In this document: positions 24,738 to 39,700 of the stretch, in pieces
Numbering within the stretch: the first letter of the stretch is position 1
Layout: the number at the start of each line of letters is the position of its first letter
NCBI GenBank assembly: GCA_034766995.1
Contig: CM068313.1
Span: 24,171,012-24,235,011 of the forward strand
Origin: Acanthacorydalis orientalis
Lineage: Eukaryota; Arthropoda; Insecta; Megaloptera; Corydalidae
Direction: 5' to 3'
DNA: 64,000 nt
Program-made: the position numbers and the translations under genes
The notes under the pieces: model-generated
What the model was told of the DNA's origin: nothing
Databases searched by the model: none
What the model saw: the letters and a program-made list of their open reading frames with translations, nothing else

Positions 24738-27700
24738 TTACTTTAAGTGTCCATCACTTGAAGATTCCTCTGAAGTTTCTACATTACTTATGATATCACT
24801 AAATAAAGTTGAACTAGAACTTGATTTACTAGTTGAATTATTTTCTTGAAATTTCATTTTAGTATTTTGGTGTAATTTAAATGGTACTTTTTTCAATATT
24901 GACTTTAAATTATTTGTTTTTTGACATGTATGTATTTCTCCAAAACTACAACTACAGTCACATGGTAAAATAATTTCTCCATCTGATAATACATTTGGCT
25001 TTAAAGAATTTTCTACAGATGAAACAACTTGCTCTAATGAACCTCTTGAATGTTTATTATTTTTTTGGAATGATGACAATGTTTCTCCTGGAGAAATATT
25101 ATTATGAGAAAGTGTAATATAGTTATGCGATGGTAAATTTGTTATAGTTGGCTGAGATTTTGCTAATACAAATATATCATTATCTGAAGAACTAGAACTT
25201 TGTTCTGTTTCAATATATTGTTTTGAATGTCTTTTGAAGGCTTCAGTTGAATACAGCGTAGAATGAGATGAATTCTGTAACCTTACAGAATTTAAATTGT
25301 CAAGAATAAATTGACCTGCATGATCAATATATTCTTGAGAAACATTTGGAATTGTTTGTGTTTCAGTATTGATTTTTTCTGAAACAGTACTCTCATTTTT
25401 GAATTTTTTTTGCTGATTTGTGTTTTCTTCATCGGATATTTGTTCTAATATATTTGTTTCATTGGGAGAATGTTTTAAGCGAGATGTCTCTAAGTTATCA
25501 AAGTCTTCTTTTGATTTCTTATTTTCACTTGTTTTTATATCATCTTTTAATATCACATGTAAATTTTTTTCCGTTTCAGTTGAAACAGTATTGGTTGTAT
25601 TTTCATATTGTGTACTTTTTTCTATGCCTTCATGTTTTAATTCAATTTGAGTTGCACTACTTATCAATTTAATTTCATTGGATTGAGTACAATTATCTAC
25701 TAATGAATGCATTGTCTTTATACTATCTTTATTATGAAGAGTTGACTCATTTACATGTGTGGAAATATGATCTTCCGGCACCAAAAGAGTAGTTGATCTT
25801 ATTACTTTTTTGTCATTGTTATTCGATAGATTTGAATTTTCAGAAAAAAATACATTATCTGATAAACACTTCCTTGGTTCATCGACATATGTTGACTCGA
25901 TAAAAGTAAAATCATTTTTTTTTGTTTGTTCTAAAGCACCTCCAGGACTTAATTTAGAATAAGGAATATATTCCGTTGCTTTTATTTGTAATACATTTTT
26001 ATTTTTATCTGTATCATTAATTATACTATCATCCTTAATATTTTCTTTCTGATATAATTTCATATTTTTATCAATAGTGTTTTGAATGTCCTCTTTCAAC
26101 TTTAATTGATTGGATTCATGATTTTTAAATTTTTCAGTTAAAAGTTCAATTGAGGTTTTCATATTCTCCCATTGAGTAAAATTTACAGGAAATTCTTTCG
26201 TAATAAATTCTATTTTGTCTTCACAACTGCACTTATTTCGTTCAGCCATACTCAATTTTTTAAAGTTTTGAATCATATCATTAAGTTCATTAATGCAATT
26301 CAACATTACTTTTCTATTTTGGTCCTTGTAGTTATGTCTCACTTTTTTTGTTTTAGTTCCTTCATATTTTAAACTTGGACTAATCGAAGATAATATACTA
26401 GATCCATTATCATCTGTTTTCTCCGATATATTTTCTGATGATACTTTTCTTCTAACAATGTTATCTTCTATTTGACTATTATTTTTTATATTTGAGTGAG
26501 AACCATTATCATTTGAATTTTCTTCATGCTTTGTTCTTGATTTCTCAAATGAAGAATATGATGGTTCAGATGAATTTATCTGTGAACTTACTTTTTTTGG
26601 ACCTTCAACATGAGATGTAGGCAGACTATCTGATGAGGTATTACATTGAATAGACTGAACACTATTATGTAATTTCTTTTCAAGTATATCTTTATTGAGT
26701 GAATCACTCAATTTTACTTCTGAACCTAATTTTCTTTCAATACTCTTCACAATATCTAATAGTAAATTTAAATTATAGTCACATTCTTCTTGCTTTAAAT
26801 TAATACAATCTTTAAAATTGGGTGATGTTTGTGAAACGACATTCTTAACAGTTTTTTCCTCAGTAATATTTTTATTTTCTGATTTTTCTACTTCATTTGA
26901 CGAATGTTTTATTTCTAAGATGGCTACATTATTTGTATTCTTTTGATAAGCACTTGATGTTGGTTTAATATTTATTGGTGGTATTGACTGTATCTGAAAT
27001 GTACCATTTATATTTACACTTGGTAGTTCGTGTACTGTTAACTTAGATGATTTAGGTTTTTCCAAATTAATTTCAGTTTTATTTATATGTTTTACAGATA
27101 CTAATGATTTATTCTCTTTTACAGTACTCTCCTCTTTGACAGGTTGTACAGAAATATCTTTTAGTACAACAATCGGCGTGCTTTTTATTAATTGTACATC
27201 TTGTACATTTTTCGACTTAGCAATATCATTAAATGAAGGTCGTGATCTAGCCATCATCCGATTTAATGATCGAGAACTAAATTTATCTTTTAAATCAAAA
27301 TTGTGTTTCTTAAATAAACTTTTAATCTCTTTTATTGGTTGCACAGAAGTTCTATGAATTAGATCTGGATTTTGTAAAGGTCTTTCTTTTAATTTTAATG
27401 GTGGCGCATCATTAACCGAGACAGTTTTAATATTTTCCGGAGAACATACGTCAGCTTTGCTATGTTTATCAAATGCATTTAAATTTGAATTTTTATTTGG
27501 AAAGTTATCTACTTTAGTTTGACATGTAAAGTTTGTAAAATATTTGTCAACTATTTTTTTCACATGTAAAATTTCTTCATCTTGATTAGCACTTGGAGAA
27601 AAATCAATATTGCTTAAATTTTTTAATAAATAGGAATGTTCATTCAAAATTTTGTTATCCATATCCAAATGAAATTCTAACTCTGACAAATACTCATTGG

Positions 27701-28162
27701 TTTTTTTCAGCAAGTTGTCAGCAAAATGTAATAATTTGGAATCATTATTTGATAAAGGGTTTATTTGTTCAATATCAGATTTCTGTAAAAAAATATACAA
27801 ATGTGAATCTGGATACATACATATAAAATTTTTTTTACGTACAGGTAAAGTATCCACATGCAATACTGATTTTAAGACGTCAGCTTCCTCCGGTCCAATT
27901 AAAGATCCAAATACATTGATTGCATTTTCTAACTTTGTAGGTTGTGGATGAACACTGAAAAAATATACAAAAAGAATGTATATTAAAGTAATCATTTAAA
28001 ATATTTCTAACTACTTTTATACAATGAAAAAACACATTTGAAGATAATATTTTTATTAGTATTTCGTATTTACAAAATATATAGTACAATCACATCGGCG
28101 CTGCAGTTCTCGCTAATTAAATCACATTCATTGTAACATAACACTTTTTTCACAAACAACAT
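24738..28162 (-). CDS. Unrecognised Ser/Asn/Lys-rich protein of about 1100 residues
   Basis: A single exon of 3.2 kb (27954-24738, TAA) stays open without interruption, impossible by chance at this AT content. The open frame continues upstream to an ATG at 27995, but TTTTTTCAG directly precedes VHPQPTKLENAI, so I place a splice acceptor there. It joins exon 1 at 28162-28074 (MLFVKKVLCYNECDLISENC..., donor GTAAAT), in phase, total 3306 nt, 1101 aa. The first 150 residues are the most ordered (NAINVFGSLIGPEEADVLKS, YPDSHLYIFLQKS) with heptad-like leucines (LLKKTNEYLSELEFHL). The rest is low-complexity, polar and probably disordered. Near the C-terminus are LSDGEIILPCDCSCSFG, LKSILKKVPFKL and a Ser-rich run. 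LSDGEI recalls LSEGE-type motifs of centrosomal proteins, but this is too weak to assign a function. A possible noncoding 5' exon with donor TCAG/GTATAA lies near 28221-28260. Confidence 0.8.
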
Positions 28163-30084
28163 TTTACTACAAGAGAAACGTTTGGACCAATTTTTTTTCT
28201 AAATAATACAATTTATACCTGATATCTGCAACTTAACATTGTCAAATTCAATTGTCATTAATTAATTGATAAAATTGAAATTTTAACCATAAATTATTAT
28301 TTTTGATTATATTAGTACATATTGACTTTTGAAAAACATTTAATATGAATCATGAAATAATAAATTGAATTCTAATTTAAACAAAAAATAGTTACAAATA
28401 TTGCAGATTCCAATGTCATCAAATAAATGGATAAAATGCAAATCTAATGTGTATCTTAAAAGACAATCACAATTTATCTTAAAATGTCACACATTTTTAA
28501 CTGAAATTATATTACATGAATTATACAAAAATTATATACACACACATATGCATAGAAGAAATACTTTCATATGAATATGTATGTATGGTATACATATCAA
28601 TACTTTTCAATACATGCAAGTTAAATACATGTACGCATATCAAAACATATACTAAAATAAAAATGTAGACATTTTTGGATATTTGAAGACAAAAATATTT
28701 TTTTTTCTGTTTTGTCTGTACTAATTTGCAATCCAAAACGTATCAAAGTCTTCAGTAAAAAGAAGTTAAAAACTCACTGCAGGTATTTTATACAATAATT
28801 AAACAGTATGTTTACGCATTATTTTTATGGTTCGATTATATTTTTTTTTACAATTTACCAGCGAGTTTTGGAGTTCCTATTCATAGGGCATTATCGCATA
28901 AACCCCCATGATGTGTGACTAGGATAATAAAAATTAATGTCACTAAAACTTGAAAAAAATCTAATGTTTATAGCAAAGTTAAATAAAACTTAAAATCATA
29001 AAAACACCTTGAATTTAAATTTTTCAGATGTTACGATTGTCAAAAGTGTAATATTTACAAATAGGCTTGACAAACTTTTATCATGATCAAATTAATAGCA
29101 AGAAAATGTTACAATAATATTTTTACATTATTTACAATTGTACAGAACAAACTTTAACTCTTATTCGAGGCCTAATAATAAAAATAAATAAAAGCAATCA
29201 AGACATTACTGATAGCGCATATAAATGACATTTTAGGAGCGCTTCATGTCGTTTGCTTGTGCAATTGTTTTTTTTATTTTTTTCTAATTTTTTTTAAAAA
29301 TAACAAAAACCAAATAACTAATTTATTTCACATTCATAAAAACTATAAAGTTAAAATAATCTAGACGAAACATTGATTTGTACATTTCAAAAATTATATT
29401 AAAACGATAATACATTTTTCAATGTCATAGAACATGTACACATATTCTATGTACAGTATTTACATAACATTATTCCTAGGAAATAATGCACTGCTCATTA
29501 GTGCTTCGTATTTCGAAAGCAATCATTTTGACAAAAGACAATATTCATTTAAAAATGAATCATCAAATATTATAGATTATGATGTATATAATATGCAAGC
29601 TTTTTTAAATAAAATCTACTAACAAAAAAATATGATGATTTTTTTAATTTTATAATTAAAAAATTTCGTCAGTAAATAATTAAAAATATGTTTAAAATGG
29701 CAAATTATCGGCTATAAATGAACATTTATAACAATTGATATTCGATCACATAATTATTATTGACAAAATCTTGTCAATAACAGGCTGGTATGTCGCTGCT
29801 TTAACTAAATGCTAGATGTACACCAATTATATTTCAGACCAGACAACAAACAAAAATCGACCGTGCTCCAAGCACGACCGTCTGTCTCGAGAGTACAATC
29901 GATGCATACAATCAGACGGCAGCAACTTCCAAGCGACAACAGAGGGCAGCCAACATCGGCTACATGCTACGTAGCGTCAGCCCCTCTATCAAAGAGTCAT
30001 GGCGACTAGATTGTGAGCTTTAGCACGAGGCATTTCCGCTCAAAAAAGTAACCGCAACGCAAAGAGCGTTCGTTCAGAAGACTT
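28163..30084. other. Spacer between two tandem minus-strand genes; includes IRF2BP 3' UTR
   Basis: The right part (about 29790-30084) is less AT-rich and probably belongs to the 3' UTR of the IRF2BP homologue. The left edge should hold the promoter of the 24738-28162 gene. The remainder is AT-rich with no gene signature. Confidence 0.5.
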
Positions 30085-32925
30085 TTAAGTCTCTCGCTCT
30101 TTTTTAACTTTGAATTCTTCACCCAATATCGTTGCGATTTCTCCTTGCATGAACGCCCACGGTACATTTGAATTAGCAAGCGGGCATTTTTCTCCGCTCG
30201 GACAATATACTTCAGACCCGGCTCCTTGACGTTTAATGCTGTCTCTACTACATGGAAAACAGAATTTATGATGAGGAACAGATGGACACTGAACAAAATG
30301 TGTATCTTCTAATCGTTCCTGACAAAGAGTACATTTTAAAGTGGCTGCCGGTGGAGCTGTAGTAGGTGTACTGTCTGAACCAGGTGCTGATAACACATCT
30401 CCTCCAGGTCCAGATAATCCAGCATTATTTCCAGATGTTTCACTAGAAGTTACGGTGGTTGAAGACACATGGCGTGATCCAGATGATCTTCTGCCACTAG
30501 ACGATCCTAAATACAAAATGAAACATTTTAATTAAATTATTTGATTCGTTATTTTTTTAAAGAAACATTATAACTTTAAATAATTTAATTTTAACAAACA
30601 GTAGCCTTACCAAGTTAGTTGAGTATATAATTTTTTGTAATAAATTTTAAATAGAAATACATATTATGATAATTTCTAATAAATATTTTACACAACATCC
30701 AAATAAACTAAATAAAAAAAATCCACATAAAAGTACATTTATGATACATTTATTAAATGAAAGTGTTATTTAATTGTTATGAGTAATTTTCACAAAATTA
30801 ATAAAATTTTAATATTTGAATAGAATAAAACTGTATTTATAATTGTTTATAAAAATAGTATATCTGCCAATTATTGTACCTGACCTTAAATTATAAATAC
30901 ATGTTATAACGCAAAGATACATTCAAAAAATGTAATCTTACAGAACATACTTTGAATGCCAAAAAAAAAAAAAGATTTATTTTCTTCCAAATTAACTTTA
31001 ATAAGTTATTTAATTTTGATTTCTTTATAAAGGAAAAAAAATATATAAAACGTAATGAATTTGGAGAATTAAAGAATGTATATAAAATATTTTCGTTTAT
31101 AAATTAGAATCCTCAACCAACCTGAACTGTTAGGCGAATGTTGTGAACCTCTAGAAGCTGATCTTGGAGCTGCATTACCTGGTGGTGATCCACCAGCAGA
31201 CCGAGGACTGCCCGGAGGCAAATTATCTGCAACAGACATCAATGCTGCCATTGGAGATTGTCCAGTACCAGGTACTGCTTGTTGTTGTGGTCCTGTAGAA
31301 GCAGCTGGTTCTGGCGGTGAACTTGTACGAGCTCCTAATGGAGAACCTGTATTAGCTACCGTATTATTAGCTGCTGAAACAGGCACTGGATAACCTAAAA
31401 ATAAAATTATAGAATAAACTAACAATTTCTCATTTGTAATTATAAAAACAATATATATAAAATATTTGTTGCTTTAGTCATTATTATTGTAATGATTACT
31501 GAATACAAGTATGATAAAAAATTATTGTACAACTATATGGTGTATGTGTGTGTGTATGATGTGTATGTTTGTGAGTGTGAATATATATATATATATAAAT
31601 TATAAAGTACCATAAACACAAAAAAATATTTAAATACTTAATTTTAAATAAAATGTTTTTTTTATTCCTATCGTACTAAGGAACTTTCTAATTTCTGTAT
31701 AATTAAAAAAAGGTAAATATAAACAAATCAAGAATAAAGAACAACCAAATATTACTTGGGCTATTATACGGTATACATGAATAAATATCCTGCCTAAAGA
31801 AATAAATGTTTACGAAAAAAGATACATTATCATCAATTTACTTTTTACACGATAAATCAAATATAAAAAAAATAATTTCCTGCAAATACATAACATTTTT
31901 CAAGAACATTATATAGAAAACTTGTAAGTTTATTGTAATCAGTAAATTATTTTATGTACACGTAATGTTTGAACAAAATACAAACATGAAAACATCTTTA
32001 AATCTGTTTCAGGTAAGTTTTACTTATGTGTATCATTTATAAACTCGAGTCTTAATGTAAAAGTTAATAAAAAAAAATTATCTAAGCTTGTTTTAATATC
32101 AACACTTTTCTAAACAGTGAAAAAGGATAGTAAAAGTACCTGTAATAATTCTATAAATTATCTAAATAGTTATAATACTTATAAATAACTTGACTGTAAC
32201 ATATTTGTAGTGTTAAGAAGCTAATTATATAAAGAAATATAACTACTGATAATTAAAAATCATTAGCAGGAAAAATGAGTTATAAGAAAAATATTAACTA
32301 ATTAGTAAAATAATTCAGAATTAAAATATGTAAGAATAATGTTATATATATATATATTATACACACTGTGAAAATTGTCGGGAATTAAAGGACAAAATAA
32401 CTAGTACTTTTTAATTAGAATTTTTGTGAATCTCTCACGAAAGTACTATGAAAGACTGCATCTATGACTTTCGAAATTTGAAGTTTTTTTAATCCAAATT
32501 GATAAAAATTATTTCTCTCAATCATTAATCACACATGATTGATAAATCTAATTATAAACAGTAATAGTGGATTCAGTTAAGTATAAATACCCACGGAAGG
32601 TAAATTTTGATTTGTTCAATGATTAGTTTTTAAATATTAATGATCGAAACCAATCTCCATTTACCATTGCAAAATAAGGCTGTACGATAAGATTAAATGT
32701 ACTGATTAATGTAATTTCTGTATTTGCATAAAACTAAACAGAATATTACCTTTTGATTGAATATTTAATGTTGTAAAAATTTAAATGTTCTTATGACAAT
32801 GTTGTGTTGTTTAAAATTTTACTTGTAAACATTATACAATACCTAAATTTTAAAATTATTTATGGAACAGTTCCACAGAAAGGATTCATCCCAAATGCTA
32901 AATATTTTTAAGATAATTATTTATT

Positions 32926-32980
<55 letters not shown>

Positions 32981-35816
32981 CACACATGCATATACACTCG
33001 TATACATTACATACAATTGCAATAAGCCCTGAAATCTGAACAATACTAAAATTGAGGCCAAACGTTCGTTAAATGTTCACACAACAGTTGTAGTGGAGTA
33101 TACAAATAAAAAAAAATGACATGCGTGTTTGAAACGGCACAGCAATTCGTGCATAGGAGCACACGTCGCATGACGTCACAAGCAAGCCGGTTCAACCGTA
33201 TCGTGAGAGAATGGCGTGCTGTATATGCTACGCGCACATGCAATGCATGACTGTCACGAATTCAATGCGCAGTCTAGCTTTGTTAGATCGGTCATCAAGT
33301 CAGAGAGGTAACCTACACCAATTACCCAAATATTTGATTCTGTGTTTACACAACCCGAATGTCCAGTTCATTAATACATGTGTGCTGCTGTATATGTATG
33401 TGTGTTTATGTATGTATTGATGTATATGTGCATGTTATAATGTACACACACACACAATCATATATAAATGATCAGAAAATGTTCTTTTTTAACAAACGTA
33501 AATTTGATGAAAAACCTTATTTAACAATTAAGAATTATAACTCTCTAACTTGTCTATTTAATAAATTGTAATTAAGTTCATTGTTAATATACAATACTGT
33601 TAAATTTGATCACATCTTAAACAAGCTTCTATAAAAAAATAAATGAATAAAAAAATCAAGATATAGGGGAAAATACAATTTTCAACAGTACAAAACATCA
33701 AAGACAATCTACAAAAAAATTACATAACATTGTATATAAATGATTTAATTGAAAGAAATAAATTCGGACATTTCAGATAATAAATTAGCTATGATATATA
33801 TCTCTATATTCCAACTCAATCAGAATTTTCTGACAATCACATGGCACAATAATAATCATCACGTGACAATGTGTTATGACGTCACGCATGACCTTTCAGC
33901 TATTCGTCGTGTATGTTCGGCCCATTTCGGATGAATACTACTATAAAACAAGTATGCATGGCACTAATCACACTGTTACAAAACATTTACTCACGAAATG
34001 GACTAAATTGTCTCCGTATCTTAATAAATCTTGAGAAGACACGCGTGTGACGTCACGAGTGATGAGCGTATCCATTCAAACATAGATGCCAAATTGTGCA
34101 ATGAAGATGTGCCTAATTCAAGTTCATTGGCCATTATGATTTCGTAAATGCATTCAATACATACAAATATCAATCAAACGCATATTGCTCAAGCAAGAAT
34201 ATAGAAATTAAAAGATCGTGAAACTACACTGAGAATTGTTATTTACAATAATATTAAATCTGAAATTCAAGCTGTATTACCTTTATAGACATATTACTAT
34301 GCGCGCTAATGATTTTCATTCAAAATTTATCATAAAACATTTAACAGTTCGTAAAAAATAATATATATCACAATAGTCTAATTGAACTTGCGAACATTTA
34401 GTCCTAACTACTAATATCAGACATACGTCACAGTCAATTCAAAAATAACACAATTTGAATTCAACTGAATATTAAATTGATATTTTTCATTATCTCCGAC
34501 CAACAATAAAATATGATTTTAAATCCAATCCATAAATGCACGCACATCATCGACTGTGTAAAATTAATTGTACTTGAATATATTTAAACCTAATATCTAA
34601 TATAAGAAATATATTTTTTTTATCAAAAGTCACTAACTCTAAAGATGAATATTTATAAACTATTTCCACTTATTTTATCAATATTTGTAACATGATGACT
34701 ACAAAGAATGTTGATAAACACTTTACAGAAAATAAATAAGTAAACTTCTTTCGATAACATTAATTTTAAAATGAAGTATTTGTAATTGTGATTTTAAATA
34801 AATTTTAATGATACACAAGGTTTGAAAACAATCAAAAATTAATACATATCTCAAACATATTTTCACAAAACGATATTAGGAATGCTTAACATTTTTTAAA
34901 AATAAATGTCAATCTAAAACTGTTTGCTTGCAATAATTCTCATTTATTTTTTGTTTTTAATTTCGAAACTAATAAATATTTCGATTATTATAATACTAAA
35001 TACAAATAAATTACAATTCACATCAAATATATTCAATGATTAACTAAATTCACCACAGTCCCAAAAAAAAATCTTTTACTTGTCATAAATCAATTGCTTC
35101 AAATCGAATTACTTTTACTTCCATCACAATATTGTAACTCAAATTAATAACAAATTACAACTAATACAAACAACACTTTTATAAGCAAACAATCTCTAAT
35201 CATATATTACGTTTATATACATATATATATATACATACATATATACATATATATAATACGTATATACATATATATAATACATATATACATATATATAATA
35301 CATATATACATATATATAATACATATATACATATATATAATACATATATACATATATATAATACATATATACATATATATAATACATATATACATATATA
35401 TAATACATATATACATATATATAATACATATATACATATATATATAATACATATATACATATATATAATACATATATACATATATATAATACATATATAC
35501 ATATATATATACATATATATATATACATATATATACATATATATATATACATATATATACATATATATATATACACCATATTCAAAATCAAAACATTGAA
35601 GAAAAAAAACTTTCAATATTACGGTTCAAATACACATGCGTGAATTTCCTAAATAATGCCGATATAATCGTTAGTATTCAATAACTTTCGTCATTTAAAA
35701 TATGAAATGTAACCATCATCTTCGAATTAATAATATATTTGTAATTTTGACGACGTGCATTTTTTATATTCTCAAAATAATCATTTTTGCATTACTTTAA
35801 GTACCCATATAAAGAC

Positions 35817-35869
<53 letters not shown>

Positions 35870-36270
35870 AAACGTATTTTTACTATATAAATCATGATTT
35901 TATTAAAATTATATATATGTGGATGTTGATACATATATACATATCTAAGCAATATATCAGATCTTAGAAATTTTGTGGAAAAGCGTTTATATAACACTGT
36001 ATACCTATACACTCAATTTCTTGGACACATTAAGCATTAGTCGGGGCATAGAAACACAATTGTGTAAAGACAACCTGTAGTAAGATTGGAAATGATAAAA
36101 TGGTAAAACACTACAAAAATGGGTGGACATCACGAATATTTGTGTATTTGAATACAGCTTTTAAGATAACGACCGAGACCAGAATATAGTGATAGTATTA
36201 TTAAGGATTAAGTACCCAACATTTCTAATCTGAAAGCGATAAAACAGCGGTAGAGGAGTGTTTTATATCT

Positions 36271-36323
<53 letters not shown>

Positions 36324-36486
36324 CGACTACGTTGCGATATATCTATGATAATAATTATATAGACATAAGGAGTTTTGAAAAATATTTTTTATTGCTTCAT
36401 TCGGTTCATGTGTAGACTTACACAAGTGAGCGAGCGCAACGAGCTGGGGGCGAAGGCCCCTGTTACCTTTATATATGTATGTGTGC

Positions 36487-36532
<46 letters not shown>

Positions 36533-36724
36533 CTAATTACAAACTTATGCGATTTATTCTCATTTTATTGACAAACCTTGGTTATTGATGCCTATTGAAA
36601 CTACATAACTAATTCAAACAATTTATAATTTGCATAAAAACGTACACCAATATAGGAAACTTCTTTTACATTTAATAGCAAACATTGAAAAATAATATAT
36701 AAATAAATCAATAAATAAAAATAA

Positions 36725-36769
<45 letters not shown>

Positions 36770-39700
36770 CATACTTCCTTAGTTGAATTATACAGAAAGA
36801 GAAACAAAGAAAATTTGATTTATTAAAAAAGCTACTATGACCTGGCTGTTGAAATTTCGTAGTGTTTGTGTACGTGATAAGTTTCATATGGATACTTGTA
36901 AAAAAAATATATGAAAACAAATATTAGTAATAGAAGCTTAGTCATAGTTAAAATAAGATTTCCGCTGATGGCAATACCAAGCGTGATTCTAAAATCAGAA
37001 AAGATACTACATATTCTTAGAACCAATTTAATGTTTTTTTTTTAAAAAAAAAAGAAAAGAAACAAAAGGTACTGTGAAAAACTGTTACAAGTTAAACATA
37101 ATGAAAAAAGTACGGGCACGATAAAAGAATGATACACGAGTGCTTCTAAAATACACTGAGTGTACTGATACAAACTGGTCGATCAACATTAACAGAATGG
37201 CCGCAGGATACACGAGCGCTCGAACTTATTTCACAAGCTCGGTTTATAGTGACCAACGAGAAACGCGACTGCGATTAACCGTGTTTACATATTCTATTTT
37301 TACAACTCTAGTTGGACAAGTGACGTAGCAACAAGTATACATGTTCAATGTTTGTGTGTAGTTCTGCATATATGTATTGTTGTTGACACAAACTTCTCCT
37401 ACATTCTTCAAAGAGAAATCGGAATATTACTATTTTGTCGAGAGGAAATAGTGATCATTTTGTTTTTTTTTTTTATTACATAACTTGAATATAAAAATTA
37501 TGAGACATTCATAAAAGTAAAATTGAAATTTTGCGAGGCTAATAGAGGGCATTATAAAACCACTTATTGCAATATCACGGACGAATTTGGACGAGAACGT
37601 ACATTTCATTTCATACAACAATTTAGTGATTCACACCAATGTCAATAATAGTTGACGTATATCAACTTCCTTGCTAAAACTATACTTTAACATTACATTA
37701 ATCGATATTTACGTGATTTACTTAATTAGATGCATTAACAAAATTATTTTTCAAAAGAGAGCGCTCTCTGACTAGTCAGTAAAGTACTAAAATGTGCATT
37801 TTTTTTGTTCCTTCAAAAAGCATGAACTCATGTTCTAATTAACAAATAAAACATAAAACAATAATATATTTAGATAATTTCTTTCCAAGAAAACATTCAA
37901 TAATTATATATATACTACTAACTACGAAAGAAAGTGTATGAAATTTAAATTAAAAAATATTTCTAAATTTAAATATAGTACGCCACAAATGCAAAAAATA
38001 ATTTGATATTAAAATCTAAATAAAAAATAATACCTTTCATAATATAAATAATATTTATGAACATAGCAAAACAAATTTTGAATAATTAAGCGAAAACTTG
38101 TATATATAAGATATTAGTTTTGCTTCGATATTCATAACTATCTGCTATCTAACTTGCTTCGTTTAAAAATTTACAATTTCTAAAACTGACTTCCGATGTC
38201 AGAAAATATTTAAGTAACAGTTAATTCTCAAATAATAATGAATGGATTTTAATACATGGCTGTAATTCGTGGTTGCTTAATACAATAAATACACCCGGCT
38301 GTAAATACAGTAAAATGGAAATAAGAAAAACAAAAATATAAGTGTAAACATTATATTCCAAACAAATTACAAATGTCAATTCTTAGGTTTAAGTTTGATC
38401 AAAAACACAAGAAATGTACATGCGAAACACCTGACTTCATTATGCAAAGCCACATGTACATTTAATAAGGCACATCCTTCATTTAAAATTAATAGTTCTT
38501 AACTACAGATAGGATACCTATCTAAAAAAGTAATATTTTGCATAGCAAATTATATATCAAATACAGTAACGATCTGTTTAAAAATGTTCGTTGTTACGCG
38601 TCGACAAGTCACTATATGCATAAAATAAACTTATGTACATGAACAAACTCACAAAATATTAAAAAATATATTAATATGAACTTAAAGAGTCGCGATTTTT
38701 TACATTAAAAATTCAAATTACTTTCATTTGTCTTCCAAATTCAAACCTAAGTATGACAAAACAAACAAAATGACGCGGCAGGAACATCATGCAACAACAA
38801 AACGCAACAAATGGATGAAAAACAAAAATGTCTAAAATAATTCTTTCATATCAAACTTCAAATAGTTCTCTCACCGTTGGGCTTAAATGTCGTCGCAGTA
38901 TCAAAAGACGGTGCTCTAATCGGATGTTTCTCTTGTTTAAATGTTCTGTCTGGTACAAACGGGGCAGCAAGGGATACGGCAGGTAAAGATTCGCCCCTGG
39001 TCAGTGGCGGTCGTACGGCAGCCCCATGTTCTTCGACGGACATCATTCTTTTCGCACCGGGCGGTGCATCGTTCGCTCCATTCGAGTGATGATGACCTCC
39101 ATGGTGATCATCATCGTCGGCTGTACTCAAACCACGTTTCATACTTATGCCAGTAGCTGATGGAGGCAAAGAATTCGGTCTACCTCCACCGCCTCCATTC
39201 GACGTAGCGTGATGATGAGTTTGCTGCTGCATTGAATGATGTAACAATAGACCCTCTTTCGCAGCAGCCGCTGCTAAATGTGCCGAAGTTGGTAACCGTA
39301 CAGTCGTGCGACTCAGGCCTAATGCAGCCGCTGCAGCAACCTCGTGATCTGATGGCGCATCTTGCATTCTAGCCGCTGCAATTTGTTGCTGAGTTGCGCT
39401 ATTACCTCTCTGGGGTGGTTGTTGCTGCTGAGAGGCATATTCGGCCAGTAAACCACTTCGAGGATGATGAAGAGCGGCATATCCAGCAGCTGTAGTATGA
39501 TGTGGCGCCGGTGGAGGTTGTGGTTGTCTTCCACTACTTCCTCCGTGTGTTGCTTGCATCACGTCCATTGCACTACCAGATCCACCATTCTGGTGTTCGT
39601 GGCTTGATGAACTAGTTCTATGTGATTTCGAAGTATGATTTGTGGACGAACGCGCTTCTTGGTAACTCTGGGCACGTTTCATTTGACGTGCCGTTTCTAA

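Larger units (their letters stand above)
31395..38874 (-). other. 7.5-kb intron of the IRF2BP gene with regulatory-looking islands
   Basis: Mostly AT-rich with (AT)n arrays (32931-32975, 35820-35867, 36276-36319, 36489-36528) and the 21-bp minisatellite at 35213-35575. Two clearly less AT-rich islands stand out: 33040-34090, with three perfect TGACGTCAC sites, and 37130-37330 (gaatggccgcagg, gagcgctcgaac). A GC hairpin motif sits at 36440-36461. No exon is identifiable, although 33.1-34.1 kb could be an alternative promoter. Confidence 0.5.

Noticed and set aside
25418..27951. Several plus-strand frames of 66-84 codons
   Set aside because: Antisense shadows of the 3.2 kb minus-strand exon, with no independent signature.
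27955..27995. ATG at 27995 (MITLIYILFVYFFS...) as start and signal peptide of the orphan protein
   Set aside because: The hydrophobic stretch is an AT-rich intron end read through; TTTTTTCAG stands right before VHPQP, and an in-phase exon 1 with a good donor exists at 28074-28162. Transcript data would settle it.
29809..30009. 66-codon plus-strand frame next to the IRF2BP stop codon
   Set aside because: It lies antisense in the probable 3' UTR and has no recognisable domain.
30341..30535. Plus-strand frame of 64 codons
   Set aside because: Antisense shadow of IRF2BP exon 3.
35196..35616. Three overlapping minus-strand open frames of 93-138 codons rich in Tyr and Ile
   Set aside because: They are the 21-bp minisatellite read in different frames, with no non-repeat coding sequence.
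38877..39156. Plus-strand frames of 70-71 codons opposite the first IRF2BP exon
   Set aside because: Antisense shadows of the GC-rich, Ala/His/Gln-rich coding exon. The minus strand carries the conserved zinc finger.
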